Shown here: piece by piece, positions 47,813 through 60,952 of the stretch | How positions within the stretch are numbered: position 1 is the first letter of the stretch | How the letters are laid out: every line of letters begins with the position of its first letter | Assembly: GCA_907165065.1 (NCBI GenBank) | Contig: OU015529.1 | Span: forward strand, 12,406,554-12,470,553 | DNA from: Caprimulgus europaeus | Lineage: Eukaryota; Chordata; Aves; Caprimulgiformes; Caprimulgidae | Length of the DNA stretch: 64,000 nucleotides | Direction: 5' to 3' | The notes under the pieces: generated by a model | The model's database searches: none | What the model was told of the DNA's origin: nothing | Seen by the model: the letters and a program-made list of their open reading frames with translations, nothing else | Made by a program: the position numbers and the translations under genes

Positions 47813-50800
47813 TCTCCATACTGACTTCAGGGGACAAAATTAAGCCAAAAGAAATAGAGCCAGAATATAAAATAAAACCCTTAAGCGGTGACTTCCATTA
47901 ATTTCTGGAATGGTTGCCCAAGAGGAGAACACAAGATGGGGCTTACTAGGTTATTTAAAAGGAAAGAGGTAAATATAAAAGAAGAAATATCTCAGCATGG
48001 AGATAGAAACCATGGTAATAAGCTCAGGCATATTTTCTTACTGTGTTTTTTATACTGTTGAGCATTTAACAGCCCCAGCTAGAAATGAAACATGTCTTCA
48101 AAATCTACTTTATTCCCCAAAGCTGCAATCCCAGGTGTTTGTTCTGTTAGGAGAAAGGAAGCCCACCTTTCCAGGCTCTAGTGGTGACAGTTGTCATCAC
48201 TACTTTATAGTTTCAGTTGAGAACTGAAAGGTGGAGTTGGCCAAATATCTCCCTAGCAGACACATGAGCAGCCATGGAAGAGACATGAGGACACTGAGCC
48301 CTGTCCCAGACTGTTCCTTTTAGCATCTTTGTCCATGTGCTGCCATCTCCACATTTCTGAGGACAGTTTGTCCTTTAGGGGGACATTAAAGCAACATACC
48401 TGTTTTATCCTGATAGAACAATGTCTGAAGTGCATTGCTCTCAGTTTATATCTCAATAGGTAAACATTACGAAGGAAGACAGGCTATTTAAGTTAAAAGT
48501 AAATATTCCTGTAAAAAGGAAATTTTTTACAGCAAACTTTCTGCAGTGGTCTTGCAGAATCTAGAAGAGGGAAAGCCCTTAAATAGCTTTAAGATAGATT
48601 CTGATATTTTTATCAAGTGATTATCTGCAGTATCTAAGAACTGGTGTGGCTGAGATTCTTTCAGGTTGTACATTGCTGTGAAACATACTTCTATTTCTAA
48701 CTTTGCATTACATATTCCTCTACTTCAGGAGGTCTTTAGTGGCTCTGTGTTTCTTACACAGTATAAATCCATAATATAAATATAAATCCTAACTCTGTCT
48801 GTCGTATTTGGAAACTCACAGCTCTCATATTCATGACATGCAAGCATCTGTCACTCAAACATGCTCATAAATCCAAATTCACTAATAGGAGGCCTGCATG
48901 TTCCTATCTATCAAGGAGCAGAATGGTGATCCTGGACATAGAAGTAAATGGTAGCAATGATGCAGTTGCATCTTATAAATTGGTAAAAATTCTGATGTAC
49001 TAGAAAGCTGAAATTTAAAAATTCATAAAAGATCCCCAAATCCTGTATGTTAAAGGCAGTCTATAGCAATGAGAGGAAAATTAATTTCTGTAAAAAAACA
49101 GAAGAAGAAACAAACATATCTTTTCCCAAACCCAGTTCATGACCACAAAGCCTGAAAACATACTCAGGTTTTTTTGATGCCCACAATATAAATTGCCAGC
49201 CCTTTTGGTTTTTGTCTTCTTGGAAACAAAATATAATAAATATTATTATATAACATAAATATAACAAAATTATATGTTAGACTAAAAGGCTATTTTCTTT
49301 GGAAAAAAAGGCTGTGACAATTGTCTGAATTTTACCTGGGACTGGGATTTCCTTAATGAAAGTTATTAAGTAAGTGCTAAGCAGTATTAGCTATAAGTCA
49401 CAGACACTAGTAGTCTTTAACCCTGTCTCTTGAGCTTGCTGAGCTTGGGTAGGCTGTGCTCCAGGGGAAGTTACATTGTTTTTTAGTTCTGCAGCTAATT
49501 GACTGAGTCTACGCTATTAACTTGCTGTTGATGAGGTTTAATGGAAAGTGCAGGGCTTGCTGCATTAAAACCATGTTTTGAGTGTAAGCAGAGTGCTCAC
49601 CACAGCTGACTGCATCATGGGCTAATGCCAGCTCTCCTTCCAACCCAAGCTAAAAAATCATGGTCTTTATGAACAACACGAAAACCCAATTAACACTGAG
49701 TAATATCTTAAGGGTGGGAAAAAAATGAAAGACTTACAGTCTTTGTGCATGTGGATGTTTTCTTTTCTCTCTTTCAGCACATGTTTAAGTCACTTCAGTG
49801 CAGCAGGTTGGTAGGTCACCTTGTTCACTAGACTCCAGCATTAGGATTGGATTTGGCTCCAGCTGAGAATCAGAATAACTCAATACTTATTTGACAGGGG
49901 TGACACTTAGGTGTGGTCTTGAATATTTTTCCAGCCCCTTTCTGGAAAAAAGTAAGGATTTAGATACCAACAAGCCTGAAACCATCAGCTTAGGAGCACG
50001 ACTCTTTTCAGGCTCCCTACCCAGGAGCTCTGTTCTGTAGGGACGTACTGGTTTTGCTGCATGGTAACTCTGGAGCTTCTGCCCTGTGGATACATAAAAT
50101 GTATGTGATTTACATCTTCTCAGTGAGGGTGAAGCTCCTCAGGGAGTAGGATATTGCAATGTGGAGTGCAGCAATGCCAAAATATTTTAAAAGTCTGAGC
50201 TTTAGCCAATTACTTTTCAAGGACAGGGCATTCTTGACTCGCTCACAGTGTCTCTGCAGCAAGCATATCTCTGACTCATCAAAATCTTCCCAAAGCCAAA
50301 TTGATTTATTTTTTCTCACTTTTTTTCTTTTACTTTAGCTATTGAAGTCAAACAAACAGATAGGATTTCCCCTCCCAGCCACCAGCTTGTGGTGGCTGTG
50401 TGGCAGCACCATGGTTTGGAAGGTGACTTTCCTCTAAGGTGGCTTTTCTCCACAATGCCAGTAACCAGCTTTGCAGAGCTTCCCCAGTGCATCCAAGACA
50501 GCTAGAGCAGACCTAGGAAGAATTCCCTTTGATCACCCACCTCAAGTCTCTTATTGCTAAGCATTTTGTGTAATGTACATCCATCCTGAGTCTTGACCCT
50601 CATGTCCTAGCATCTGTGATGATATTTTGAGGGTAGATCTAAATGTTGCCCTCAGCCTTAATCTTCACAATTTCTGAAGTGATACAGTGAAAAGCTTACA
50701 GCTTCTAGTAAGTCATACTGTATTTTACCTCCTTTCTTGACTACAAAGAAAAGGAAATTAAGGCATTGATCACATAAAAGTTCCTCAAAGCTGTGCACCC

Positions 50801-53800
50801 TTCTCTTTGTCCTTTTTCACAGGGTGTCCCACCAGTCTCCTCAGAAGTAGAGATCCATCTCTGAAGGTAAATGCTGCTTGCAAAAAATATAGAAAATTAT
50901 GTCTTTTTGGTATTAAGTTTGACTTCTTGGAAGTTGTTCTGTGGTTCAGTCTAGGCCTTGAGCATGCTCAGAGGCAGGTTCCTACCACAAAGCTTAGAAG
51001 CAGAGCTGGAGTCTAAAGCTTGTACAGAAGAAATGTGTCTATATAAGCCCATTTCCAAGGACATGAGACATTTTCAAAGCATGCATTACATTTAGATTCA
51101 TATTTAAAATACCACAAAATGCTAGTTCACTAAATATTTTCATTTACATTTAAACTCTATGCACTATATATAGTACAAAAGACCGTCTGCTTAATCATGT
51201 ACACTTCTATTTTTAGCTTAGGAAACCTTATGTTTCTGTTTTCCTGATTATGCCAGCACTGATGACAAATCTGCTTCACAATGCTTAAAATGATACTGTG
51301 CTCCAGTTTCTGGACAGTAGGTACAAGTCATCATAATAGCAGTAAGAAAATGCTCACAACATTAATTCTTCAGAGACTAAAGCATGGGAGTAATCATGGT
51401 GGTAAGGATGGAAAGATCAGGATAACGAGACTAAGGATAGGAAGAGTCATGGAAATAAAATTTTACTGGTAGTAGTCTTAAATGACATACAAGACTGAAG
51501 ATCACTGGTAGTGAGAGGAACCTACCTTTCCTTTTTCCAGGTGGCAGATTGATAGAGATTTTCATCCTCTAGCTATAAACCTGAAGTCATATATTAGTGC
51601 ATACTTACACAAAAATCACTTTAAAAAGAAAATAATAATCCTATTTGCTGGATAATTAACAGTGAGTAATATTCTGTGCTTTATATTTTCATTGAAATTC
51701 TTTATCTCATAGTAGTATGGACAGAAAATATATTTCAATTATACTGCTATACATGTCTTTTATATTAGGTGGAAATGTTTTAATAGATGTTTCAGTTATC
51801 CATTTATTGATCTTAATGTATTTTTAATATGCAGGCACCGGTCTCTGCTAACTGAGATATATCTGCTTTTCCCCAGCTGAGTTCTACAAATTAAAAAGAA
51901 TTATTTCTCTCTTCCAATTAGTAGTATATGGTGGGCTTCTGTCTTGCATGCAATATTTGCTGTGAGCTGCCTTTTAATTTATGAGGTTAATCTGAGCTCA
52001 CAAAGGGACATCTGAATGTGAGTAGCAGAGTTTGGCTATAGACTGCAGGAGAAACAAGACCAGAGAGAAATTACCTAGGATTTTTTTTGTCTTTTACACA
52101 CTATTTGAGCCCTGTTTTTGTCAGAGAGGTCCAAAGTGGAAAATAGTCTTTAAATAAAAGAACTATTCCCTACTTCTGCCCCCAAAGGAGATTTCCCAGA
52201 GATTTTTAAATAAAATAATAATAATAAAAAGTTAGCTTTTGAGAATCTAGGCTGAACCTCCTTTATTGTGGTCTCTGTAGGAGACCACAGTCCTGTATAG
52301 GATCTCTAAGGATCTATCTGAAGATCCTTACTTGGGAACGGTGGCATGCTATGTTTGGGCTATTTTGAATAACATAACACTTTTCAGTGTTTATGGTTAC
52401 ACTTTCTTAATTTAGATAGCTGAATGTGGGAGGATTTGCTTCTTATCCATTTCAGCTGTGCTTTGTCTACCCACAGGGCCTCAATGATGCCTGTTTTCAA
52501 ATATTTTGTATCCCAGTAATTCCACACGGACGGCCGATGGACCAAAATACATCTCCCATGAAGCACTAGATATCTGTCTGCTACAAGCATTTCTAGTCAC
52601 TTGTAAAAAGATTAAAAATCAGTGAGGAATTTTCTCTTAGCCTTCCAATGTAGATCAGAGTGACAGGCACTAAATTCTGCATTATCTTTCAGGGTAGATA
52701 TTTCATTCATTGGAGCACTGGTATAACAGGGAACCTTCATCCTGTAATGATCTGGCTTACTCCAGCAGTTACCTTTACATTTTGTGTCTTTTTCTCTTTG
52801 TTGGTCAATAGGAATCATAACTCCTGTTTTGTAAAGTATTTTCAGATAACCAGCCCTGTGAAAAGGTTATGGACTGGTTGTGGTTATTTCCTATGCTAGG
52901 ACTCTCAAAGGGAATATCCTTTCTCCTGGTGAAACTGGGACCTGATTATGTTGAAATATCTTAGAAACGATCATCTCTGATAAGAGAGGTAAGGACATAT
53001 TTCTAAGTCTCTACATAGGACACTAGCAATGAAAATAAACATGTGATGAGATTTGATACACAAAGGCAAAACACAATAAGAAATTAATCCAAAGAAGGTA
53101 TTGACTTATTCACACAGGAGACAGGAATCACAAAAAACAGTAAGGGTATAGAAAATAGTGAAAGGAAGATGACTGTGTGTTTCCACTTCCACCTTGGCAG
53201 ACAGTGAGCCAAGGAGAAAATTAATGAAATCTTAGGTGCAAATGACAAACTTAATATCAGATAAAATATTGGAGATGTTAGAAGTGCTGACCATGAAGCT
53301 GGAGGGTGGTAAAAGACATGAAAGGTCCTTTGAATAGCACAGAAATCAACACAATAGTAACTATGACAGATTTTTGAGTGTAGTGAATTTGCTTAAGTAG
53401 ATGGAGATATTGTTTCTTGTTATGACTTTTTGCCCCCATCTCTTCACTTTCCAGAATAATGAGGACAAAAAATTGGGTGGAAAAAACTTCTCATCGTAGA
53501 GAAAAGAGATGTCCCTGGTGCAATATCTTTCACCTGCTCATTTGCAGCCTGGAGCTTGTTGTCAAGTATTTTTGATCTCTAGTCATGCACCTTTAAACAG
53601 GGAGCGATTCATCAGGAGAGCAGGGTGGCTGCAACCATCCTCTACCCGGTATGAATCCACTGGATAATCTCCATGCCACTGGGAACTATGAGTCCATTGT
53701 TAGGGGATTGCATCATCCCCAGAGGGATTCCAGGGAAATGAGATCTTCCATTTGCAACCCAGGGCACTTGCACTCTGGAAGCTGTGGGAAACAGCATATT

Positions 53801-54424
53801 TTCACTCTCACCGGCTCAGTACTGTTAAGTTCAAATACCTGTCATCTATCTTAGCAGTAGTATACTGCAACCAGTTTTCTTTCCTAAATCTGTCACTTCC
53901 TAGTTCATATCAGTTTCAGTCGTATACTGATTAATATTACAGGGCAGAGTTTATTCTTCCCCATGCTGATATTTTATGAAGCATGGATATGCTTTGCCAC
54001 CTCAGTGCAGGATTGGCTCATGAGGCAGGGAGTTAATATCCTCATTTATACTTACATGAAGCTCAGGCTACATTTCTCTTCACAGAAATATGCCAGCAGG
54101 GTGTAAAAAGAATAATTTTTGTACACAATACAAAAATGATCTTTCATTGTTCTGTGAACTTGGGGTTCTGGATACAGAAAGTGAGAGTGTGTTCTTGCAA
54201 ATTGAAAAAAACAACAAAAAAACAACAAACCAAGCTCTGAAGGACTTGCTTTCATTTCATACTAGGGAGAAATAAGAGCTAGTGCCCCTTATATAATTAG
54301 TTGACCCACAAGTGCAAGGCAAAAGGTGGGAGCACCAATACATGCATCTGTAAAATAGACTGGTTTATTAGTGAACTGTCATAGTAGCGGTCGTAAAGAT
54401 GCTTGCAGAGAGGAAATAGTATGT
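47813..54424. other. Unique DNA, no gene seen
   Basis: The paired hairpins at 52,267-52,330 are the only structured feature. A stretch near 49,420-49,660 is repeat-free and more GC-balanced, and could be a conserved element. A GC-richer patch at 53,590-53,830 is unexplained. No frame exceeds about 80 codons. Confidence 0.55.
52267..52330. repeat. Two adjacent 9-bp perfect hairpins
   Basis: TGTGGTCTC (52,267-52,275), a 5-base gap, then its exact inverted complement GAGACCACA (52,281-52,289) form one stem. Seventeen bases later TAAGGATCT (52,307-52,315), a 6-base gap, then AGATCCTTA (52,322-52,330) form a second stem of the same length. GGATCT also occurs between and within them. No function is evident. 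Confidence 0.8.
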
Positions 54425-54560
54425 TGCACTTGGTAATACACTAAATTAAGAACTGAGAAACATGCAATCCATTCCTATCTCTTCCAATTTGTGTGGCTTT
54501 GGTTAATTCGCTTCCTTTCTTTTAACTTGTATCCCTCTAACTCAGCGAGTTCCTTTGTAA
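54425..54560 (+). mobile_element. MIR-like SINE fragment
   Basis: The stretch has 'acactaaattaagaactgag', then 'catgcaatccattcctatct', 'cttccaatttgtgtggcttt', 'ggttaattcgcttcctttct'. These run parallel to the MIR order: gcactgaattaggag..., ggttcaattcc (B-box region), agctctgcca...gtgtgacctt, gggcaagtcacttcc. The B-box is eroded. Old, with no clear ends. Confidence 0.45.
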
Positions 54561-55876
54561 TCTCCAGGTTCACCAAACACAACACAAAAAATCTGCAATT
54601 CTATTGATGAACTCTACATTATGCTATGATATACATAATAATACAATTGAAAGGATAATCATGCCTTTGTGTTAATCCTCTTGTAAGAAAAAAACTTGTA
54701 ATCTCTCAGAACAGAATGTATAGGCTATTAACTTCTTCCTACACCAGTCTTTTGACAGCAGGCCATGGAACATTAATAAATAGATATATTGCTCATGGTT
54801 TTGTGACTAGCTTTCCCAAACTTATTAAAAAAATATATATCTGCAAGAACAGAAGTGAAAGTTTTAAAACTATAAAACTTTCAGATCTATAAAAATGACA
54901 TATTTATAATTGAATATTTCTAGGGCACTTGCTCCTTTATTCTGTAGCTATTATAAAGACGACATGACATAATATTTGTATATAGTGGCAGAAGCATTTG
55001 TTTATGTGTCTCTGTGTAAGTAAGCATACTAGTATGTTTCTAAAGGGTGGCAACACTGTGCCGTTAGCTCTCCAGCAATTAGCTAGAGAAGGGGCCTTTA
55101 AAATTGTGTCAATGATTCATACAGAGAAGACAACAAGAGCAGAAAAACTCCAGAATTCAACAAATTATAAATAAGTAAATAAAAATTACAAACTGAGGAA
55201 AGAGATGAAAGGTTCAGAAAGAGCTCAGGAGTATAGAGAGACACTAACCAGAGAGACACAGCCTGTTGCTGCATCATGCATTTACAGAGGGAGCTGATGG
55301 AGATCTGCTGCAGCTCTGCCCATATGAAGGGATGAGTATGAATTAAAAAACATTCTCACTGTGCCTGTTAGTGCCTTGTGGATTTACGCATGTCAGCGGG
55401 TGCCAGAGTGAGCCTCCGAAGAAGGATACTTCAGATACAACAGAAGACCTTGTCTGTGAGGTCTAAAAAGAAGCAGGAATTCACTGATTGTGGAGGGTAA
55501 CCTTAAAATAAGTAATTGAGAGCTGGGGTAGGATGCAAGCAATGAGGTACAAGAAGCATCTTGCAGTGACAGGCAACTTGCTGCTTTCAGAAGGATCCCT
55601 CTGCAGCCCAGGCAGTTTTGTCTGGCATCCTGGAGTGCTCACTAGGTCATGAAAAAAAAGACAGGAATCACGGTATGAGTGATTTGGGGAAATGTATGTG
55701 TATAAACATACTGAGACTGGAGGTGGCAAGGTTTATTAACCAAGTTCTGCATCAGTACAAGTATTGGTTACTGGGAGTGAGAGTGGTACTTAGAAATGGT
55801 AACACATATACTTGGCTATCTTTGGTGACACAAGTAGCTTTTATCCTCTGTCCCTTGGGGCCACTGCCAATCTGGG

Positions 55877-55939
55877 TTTTTTTTTTTTGCGGGGGGCAGG
55901 TGTTTGTTTTGTTGTTGTTGTTGTTGGGTTTTTTTTTTT
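55877..55939 (+). repeat. T-run / G-run / (GTT)n low-complexity block
   Basis: A run of 12 T (55,877-55,888) is followed by GCGGGGGGCAGG, then TGTTTGTTTTG and five GTT units, then GGG and a second run of 12 T (55,928-55,939). Strong strand asymmetry. The open frame at 55,618-56,016 simply reads through it as repeated Val/Leu/Phe. Confidence 0.85.
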
Positions 55940-57264
55940 CATTTGAACCAGTTTTCTATTCTGGTTCTCAAACTGGCCTCACAAATTCTCATGCTGACAC
56001 CATGGATGGTGCATAGCAGGGGTAAGAGCAAGCAGACAGGCATGGAGAAGAAATATCAACAGCTGCTTAAGCGCTACTGGCACCAACTTCTAACCATTGC
56101 TAGACAAGAGACCGAAATGGCCTATTTTGGTACAGTTGGAACCTCCCAGAAAGGTTCTCTATTTCTGTGCCACTTAAAAAGCTGCCTTTATCCAGGTTAG
56201 GAAGACATTTTTTATGAGCTCTTAAGAGTTAAAAGAAATAATTAAAAGTGAGGATCATTTACCTTCTGCAGAATTATGTACTTGCTTTGTATTTTGACAA
56301 TACTAGCAATGTCATCCTCTGTATTTTGTGTATCAGTCATTCACTGTGAGTTCATCATTGTCACTTCTACCAACACCTCCTTACCTTTGTGAGAGTGTTG
56401 GAAACCAAACTACCTACTGCTAGCACTTCTTCCAGAAGACCAGACTCTTTCTCCTGAATAGGAAATTAGTATCTGCATTTTTCTTTCCAAGACAACTGTA
56501 TGTCAAACTGTCAACCTAGAAAGAAGTCCACCAAATTCTCACTTAAATACATGCCTCTGCAGCTAATGATGTTTGGAATAATGTCACCTTGCTAGAACTG
56601 GAGCTGTTCTGTTGACTTTTTCCTTTCTATTGGGAATGAGCTGCATTCTAATTTAAGAACCTCTGTAATTTCCTTAGCTGTCATCACAAATTGTCTCTTT
56701 CAAATGCTGTGATCAATGTGAACCTCCTGTTTCCAATAAACGAAGTTCTGAACTCAGGAGTGCCAACTAGAATGGACAAGCAAAAAATCACAAAGCAGTA
56801 AAAAAACAAAAGCAAAAAGCCCACTTCAATATACAGCTGCAGTAATCTGTGGCACATGTGGTCTCTTCTAATTACTAACTAACATAGAAGCTTGTTTATG
56901 GATGGACTGGAGATAGCAATTGCTTACTGTCAATGCCTTAGCAATTGTAAAACTAATTATAACCCTTCCTAAATGCAAATAATTAACAGTGAATATCTTC
57001 TCAGCCTTTTATTCATCTGTTTATCATTTTGGAAACAACTGGTTTATCTGGGCATGGACACATCTGAGCAGGAAAAACAGGCAATAATTACAGAAACCAC
57101 AGATGTTCCAAACAGTCTGTACCAGAGGAATTTCTCCCTGGAAGTCTGCAGAGGTTTTACCCCTATTTTTTACAGCATCTGTTAGAACAGTTGGATTTCC
57201 CAGGCATAATGCCCATTGTAAAGTCTCTGAAAGTATTACGCTCCTGGGATAGGATTCGGTTCCA

Positions 57265-57560
57265 TATTAAGACATAATCATTTAGGTGTCTGTGTATCTA
57301 AATGTTCCCTGGGTGCCTCTGCAGTCAGTAGGGGTGTAGTCACTACAGGGAGTGGAGTCAAGAGAGCTGTTCAGTTGACTAAGTATAAGTGTAAACTTCA
57401 TAGGGAGCTGAGCACCTTTCCATACACAACAGATGTTATGGCCTAGATTTCCACTGACTCTGATGGAAATATAACCTCTTGAATCGTGTGTCAGCCCAGA
57501 TCTGTTGGAAGTAGAGGCATTTGAGATGTTAGGGTATTCAAGACATCTACATGCAGCTGG
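57265..57560. repeat. Possible ancient repeat remnant
   Basis: Phrases such as TTAGGTGTCTGTGTATCTAA and GGCCTAGATTTCCACTGACT resemble very old interspersed repeats common in turtles, crocodilians and birds (taggtgcctaaat...; gatctccactgacttcaatgg). The similarity is scattered and gives no end-to-end order, so the call is weak. Confidence 0.25.
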
Positions 57561-58443
57561 TAAAAATCCAGACATACACCATCCTGGAGCAGCAGAAGGA
57601 GTCCAGGAAGGATAGCACAGCTGAAATGACTCCACCTGGTACCAAATTCCACCTCTAATCTGGAAATGAATATCCCATCTAGGGTTTTACCATCATTGCC
57701 TTTGTGATGGTCCTTGGCTCAGAACACTTGAGATGGTATTGTTCTAAATATCTACATTGTGGAGGTCTGCCTCTTAGGCTAGATATCCTCTGCTCCCTCT
57801 GGAGTTCATGAACAGAAGGGGTCCTTTGAAAATATGTTTTATACATCCTACTCTGAAGGAATATTTTTAAATGAAATAAATCATAATCTGGAAGTACCTG
57901 TTTCTCTTCAGGGTTTATAAAAAGAGTCAATTTGAAACCCAAGATGATTTTTATCGCACCAGCTTAACGGAGCATTTATAACTGCACCCAGTGTCTAGGT
58001 TCCCATTAAATCAGTGGTGCTCTTCTAAGTGCAGTCAGTCAAGTGTAATTCAACAATTCACCCACAAATTAAGACAGGTATCCACTCAGGATGCAGCAAA
58101 TAATTTCCCAAACTCCAGGGGTGATAATGAACAGGTTTCATTGGGTTATAAAGAGAGGAGTAGGTCTCCCACATTGTATAAACTGTGCTAAGTCTTATGA
58201 ATTTTGTTACACAACATAATCTTGAGCAGCTAATTTCCACTCACGTCACAGGAAGTTTTAATGCTCTTAAGCAGATGTTAGAAACCTAAATACTTTGTAT
58301 TGTGGAGAGTTGAAAGTTGCCTCTCCAGTTTCTGCCATTAATAAAAAAATTGCAATGGCTTATAGAATGATTCCCTTAACTAAAAGAAGGCATTGGGGTT
58401 TACATCCAGAATGAGGAAAATCTTCAGGTTCCTGCCTATCCAG

Positions 58444-58468
58444 TAAATAAATAAATAAATAAATATAA
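58444..58468 (+). repeat. (AAAT)n microsatellite
   Basis: About six AAAT units run into a TA-rich stretch that continues to about 58,490 (tatacatatatttatatatg). Simple tandem repeat. Confidence 0.9.
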
Positions 58469-59070
58469 AGTATACATATATTTATATATGCACTTAGGTT
58501 GCAAGGTATTTCCACTGTACATTTTCTTGTGGAGAAACAAGGAAACATTTGTTGAAACATTAACTGTGGTTCATTGGGGCTGAGCATGTTAAATGACTAT
58601 GTTTTCATTTCAGAGTGATGCCTATCTGAGTGGCTTATACAGGAGCATAGATAGGATATTTTTAAAGAGGGAAGGTTATCTGTACCATTTGTGAAGAAGA
58701 AGGAAAGGGTTAGAGGAGAAGGTGCTGCTGGATTTTTCCTGCAGTTTTTGGATTGTATGGAGAGTTTTGCAGCTTGTCAGGCAGGCAGCTCATATCCCCC
58801 TGAGTTGACCAAACACAGAATGTTGCAGTAGAGAAAATGCATAGAATGCTTCTGGGAACAGCTCTAAGGTGCTTCCTGCTGCAAGAGCTCTGGGAGAATC
58901 CTTTGAAGTCAGAGAGTTTAGAAAGGAGGCTCTCTCCCCCCACTGTTTTTGCCTATGGGAAGCAAACTTCTAAACTAGCCAAGGTGTATGGGCATGGAGG
59001 AGCAGGAGATGCCTGACCACTGTGTACCATGTAGAAAGAAGCTCTGGGAGGGGAGCAAGACTGGTATCAT

Positions 59071-59202
59071 ATAATCACAGAATGGTTTGGGTTGGAGGGG
59101 ACTTTTCAAGGTCATCTAGTCCCACCCCCGTGCAGTGAGCAGGGACATCTTCAACTAGGTCAGGTTGCTCAGAGCCCCATCCAGCCTGACCTTGAACGTT
59201 TG
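59071..59202 (-). mobile_element. Short CR1 3' end
   Basis: On the plus strand the segment opens with ATAATCACAGAATGGTTTGG and continues GTTGGAGGGGACTTTTCAAG, GTCATCTAGTCCCACCCCC and CAGGGACATCTTCAACTAG. It then passes through the 'cagagccccatccagcctgacc' region. This is the reverse complement of the 3' untranslated region and last codons of an avian CR1. Similarity stops near 59,202, so only about 130 bp of the element were inserted or remain. It is a strongly 5'-truncated copy, the commonest form of CR1 in bird genomes. Confidence 0.9.
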
Positions 59203-60931
59203 GAAAATTGTCCAACAAGACACTGGAGGTTTTGGAAGGGGAATAGAAAAGTAACTGAGAGCTTTAAAGAGCTGACTACTTGCCACATGGAAAGATTTGA
59301 TGCTTTCAGCTGACATCCTCATCTTCTAAAGATATGTTTCTAGTGGTGACACCTACTTGGACAATTTGCTCTGAAAAGCAGGAGGAAATATCATGTACAA
59401 CAGTAAATTGCAATCATGATCCCTGCAAATTAACAGCCACTCAGATTTCATCAGGTGGCCTTCAGTAATAGGTAACAATTCCATCCAATCCTAGAGACAG
59501 TGTGGTGTCAATTTTTTCCTATGCTGCTAATTTAGATTAATGCTTTTTATTGTTGGTTGTCAGCTTTGACTGATTGAACAGTAAAGTTACATTTCATTTC
59601 CCTCTTTCATTATGGCACTTGATGAGAAAAAATACAAATGAATTCACATGTTTAATTAGAGCATAGAAATTTTTTTTTTTGGTTCTGGTTTCAAGAACAA
59701 GTATAGAGAGCTGTGTAAAAACACTGACTGGGTTAGTGGTTGTGTTAATGTAAATTCTCTATTTTTTTTTCTTTCTGTCTGTGGTGAGCAGTTCAGACAG
59801 TTGTTTTTTATTGCCAGTTTATAACTTTTCAGGATCCTTAAATATCTGCAGAAAGAACAGTCATATTCCTGCAAAAAGATTTTTTTTCCATTATTTCAAC
59901 TTCAGTCCTCTCTCTGGATTAATTTCCCTCTTCTGTAGAATCTTATTCTCGCTCTCTTTGACCTATCTCAGGGAAGGGAAGGAAGTCTGAGAAAGACGGC
60001 CGGTGTAAGAAGTCAGTGCATGTGCAAATTTAATTGGATATAAGGAAGAACGTCAGTCTTAGAAGCTGATCAGTCCATCAGTGCTGGTAAATACCCTCAT
60101 GGACTTCTATAAAGGGTGAAAAATGGACAGCACAAGAATGTCCCTTCTAGGCTTTTTCTAGCTGAGCAGGGAAACAGTTTCAGTCTTCTCTCCTGCACCT
60201 CAAAATGTCATTTTGTTAGGTGTTGTAATGCTGAAGGACACCAGTGGTGTTCAATTTGGTCAGTCACAGACTCCTGGATGCTACAAGGAGTTGAGTTCAG
60301 TGGAAAAAACAGTTAAACCACTTGAAGTAATGAAAGAGCTTCAGACCCTGAAACCACTATCAATAGAATTGGGCTGTAAATCAGAATAAAGTAATTAGAA
60401 AGAGGAGTGGAGAAGATACTTGAGGTCTGCAGGCTGCAGGGCTTGGGAAAACAGGAAAGCTAAGAGGACTAGCAAGGGGATAGCAAGAGGAAATTGAGGG
60501 GAGGGGGTGGAGAAGGGGATAAAAACCATAAACTGTCAGGGTTGCTGATTTCTGGCAGTGATTTTTTACCAAGGATACTACTTACTTTTGTTCATTGCTG
60601 CACTACTCAGGAAAAACAGAGCCTAGGTGAATCCTTTTTAAAATAGAAGATTATACACTGAACAGAATAACAATCTCGTATCACTGGTGGTTTTATTTTT
60701 CTCTCAATGCAGATGAACCTCCAGCACACACCATAGGATCACAGTCCAAAACACAACAAAAATAAATCTTCTGGGTTGAGCAGATTCATTCACAATAAAG
60801 TTATTTTTTCAAGATACCAAATGCCTTCAAAAAGAGCCTGTTCCCTGATCTTGAAGTATTTGAGGTTAGGAATAATATCTATGCAGATCTAACCTGAACG
60901 TTCCTAAATCACATTTTTCAAGTCTTTTTTT

Positions 60932-60952
60932 AAAAAAAAAAAAAAAAAAAAA
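60932..60952 (+). repeat. Poly-A tract, 21 A, after a T run
   Basis: CTTTTTTT is followed directly by 21 A. The T6-A21 junction could itself pair as a weak hairpin. No retroelement body is recognised. Confidence 0.95.

Larger units (their letters stand above)
54561..59070. other. Unique DNA with low-complexity blocks, no gene seen
   Basis: The 132-codon frame at 55,618-56,016 passes through T-run and GTT low-complexity sequence, which explains its length. The 117-codon minus frame at 57,282-57,635 overlaps a possible ancient repeat. Neither is supported as a gene. Confidence 0.5.
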
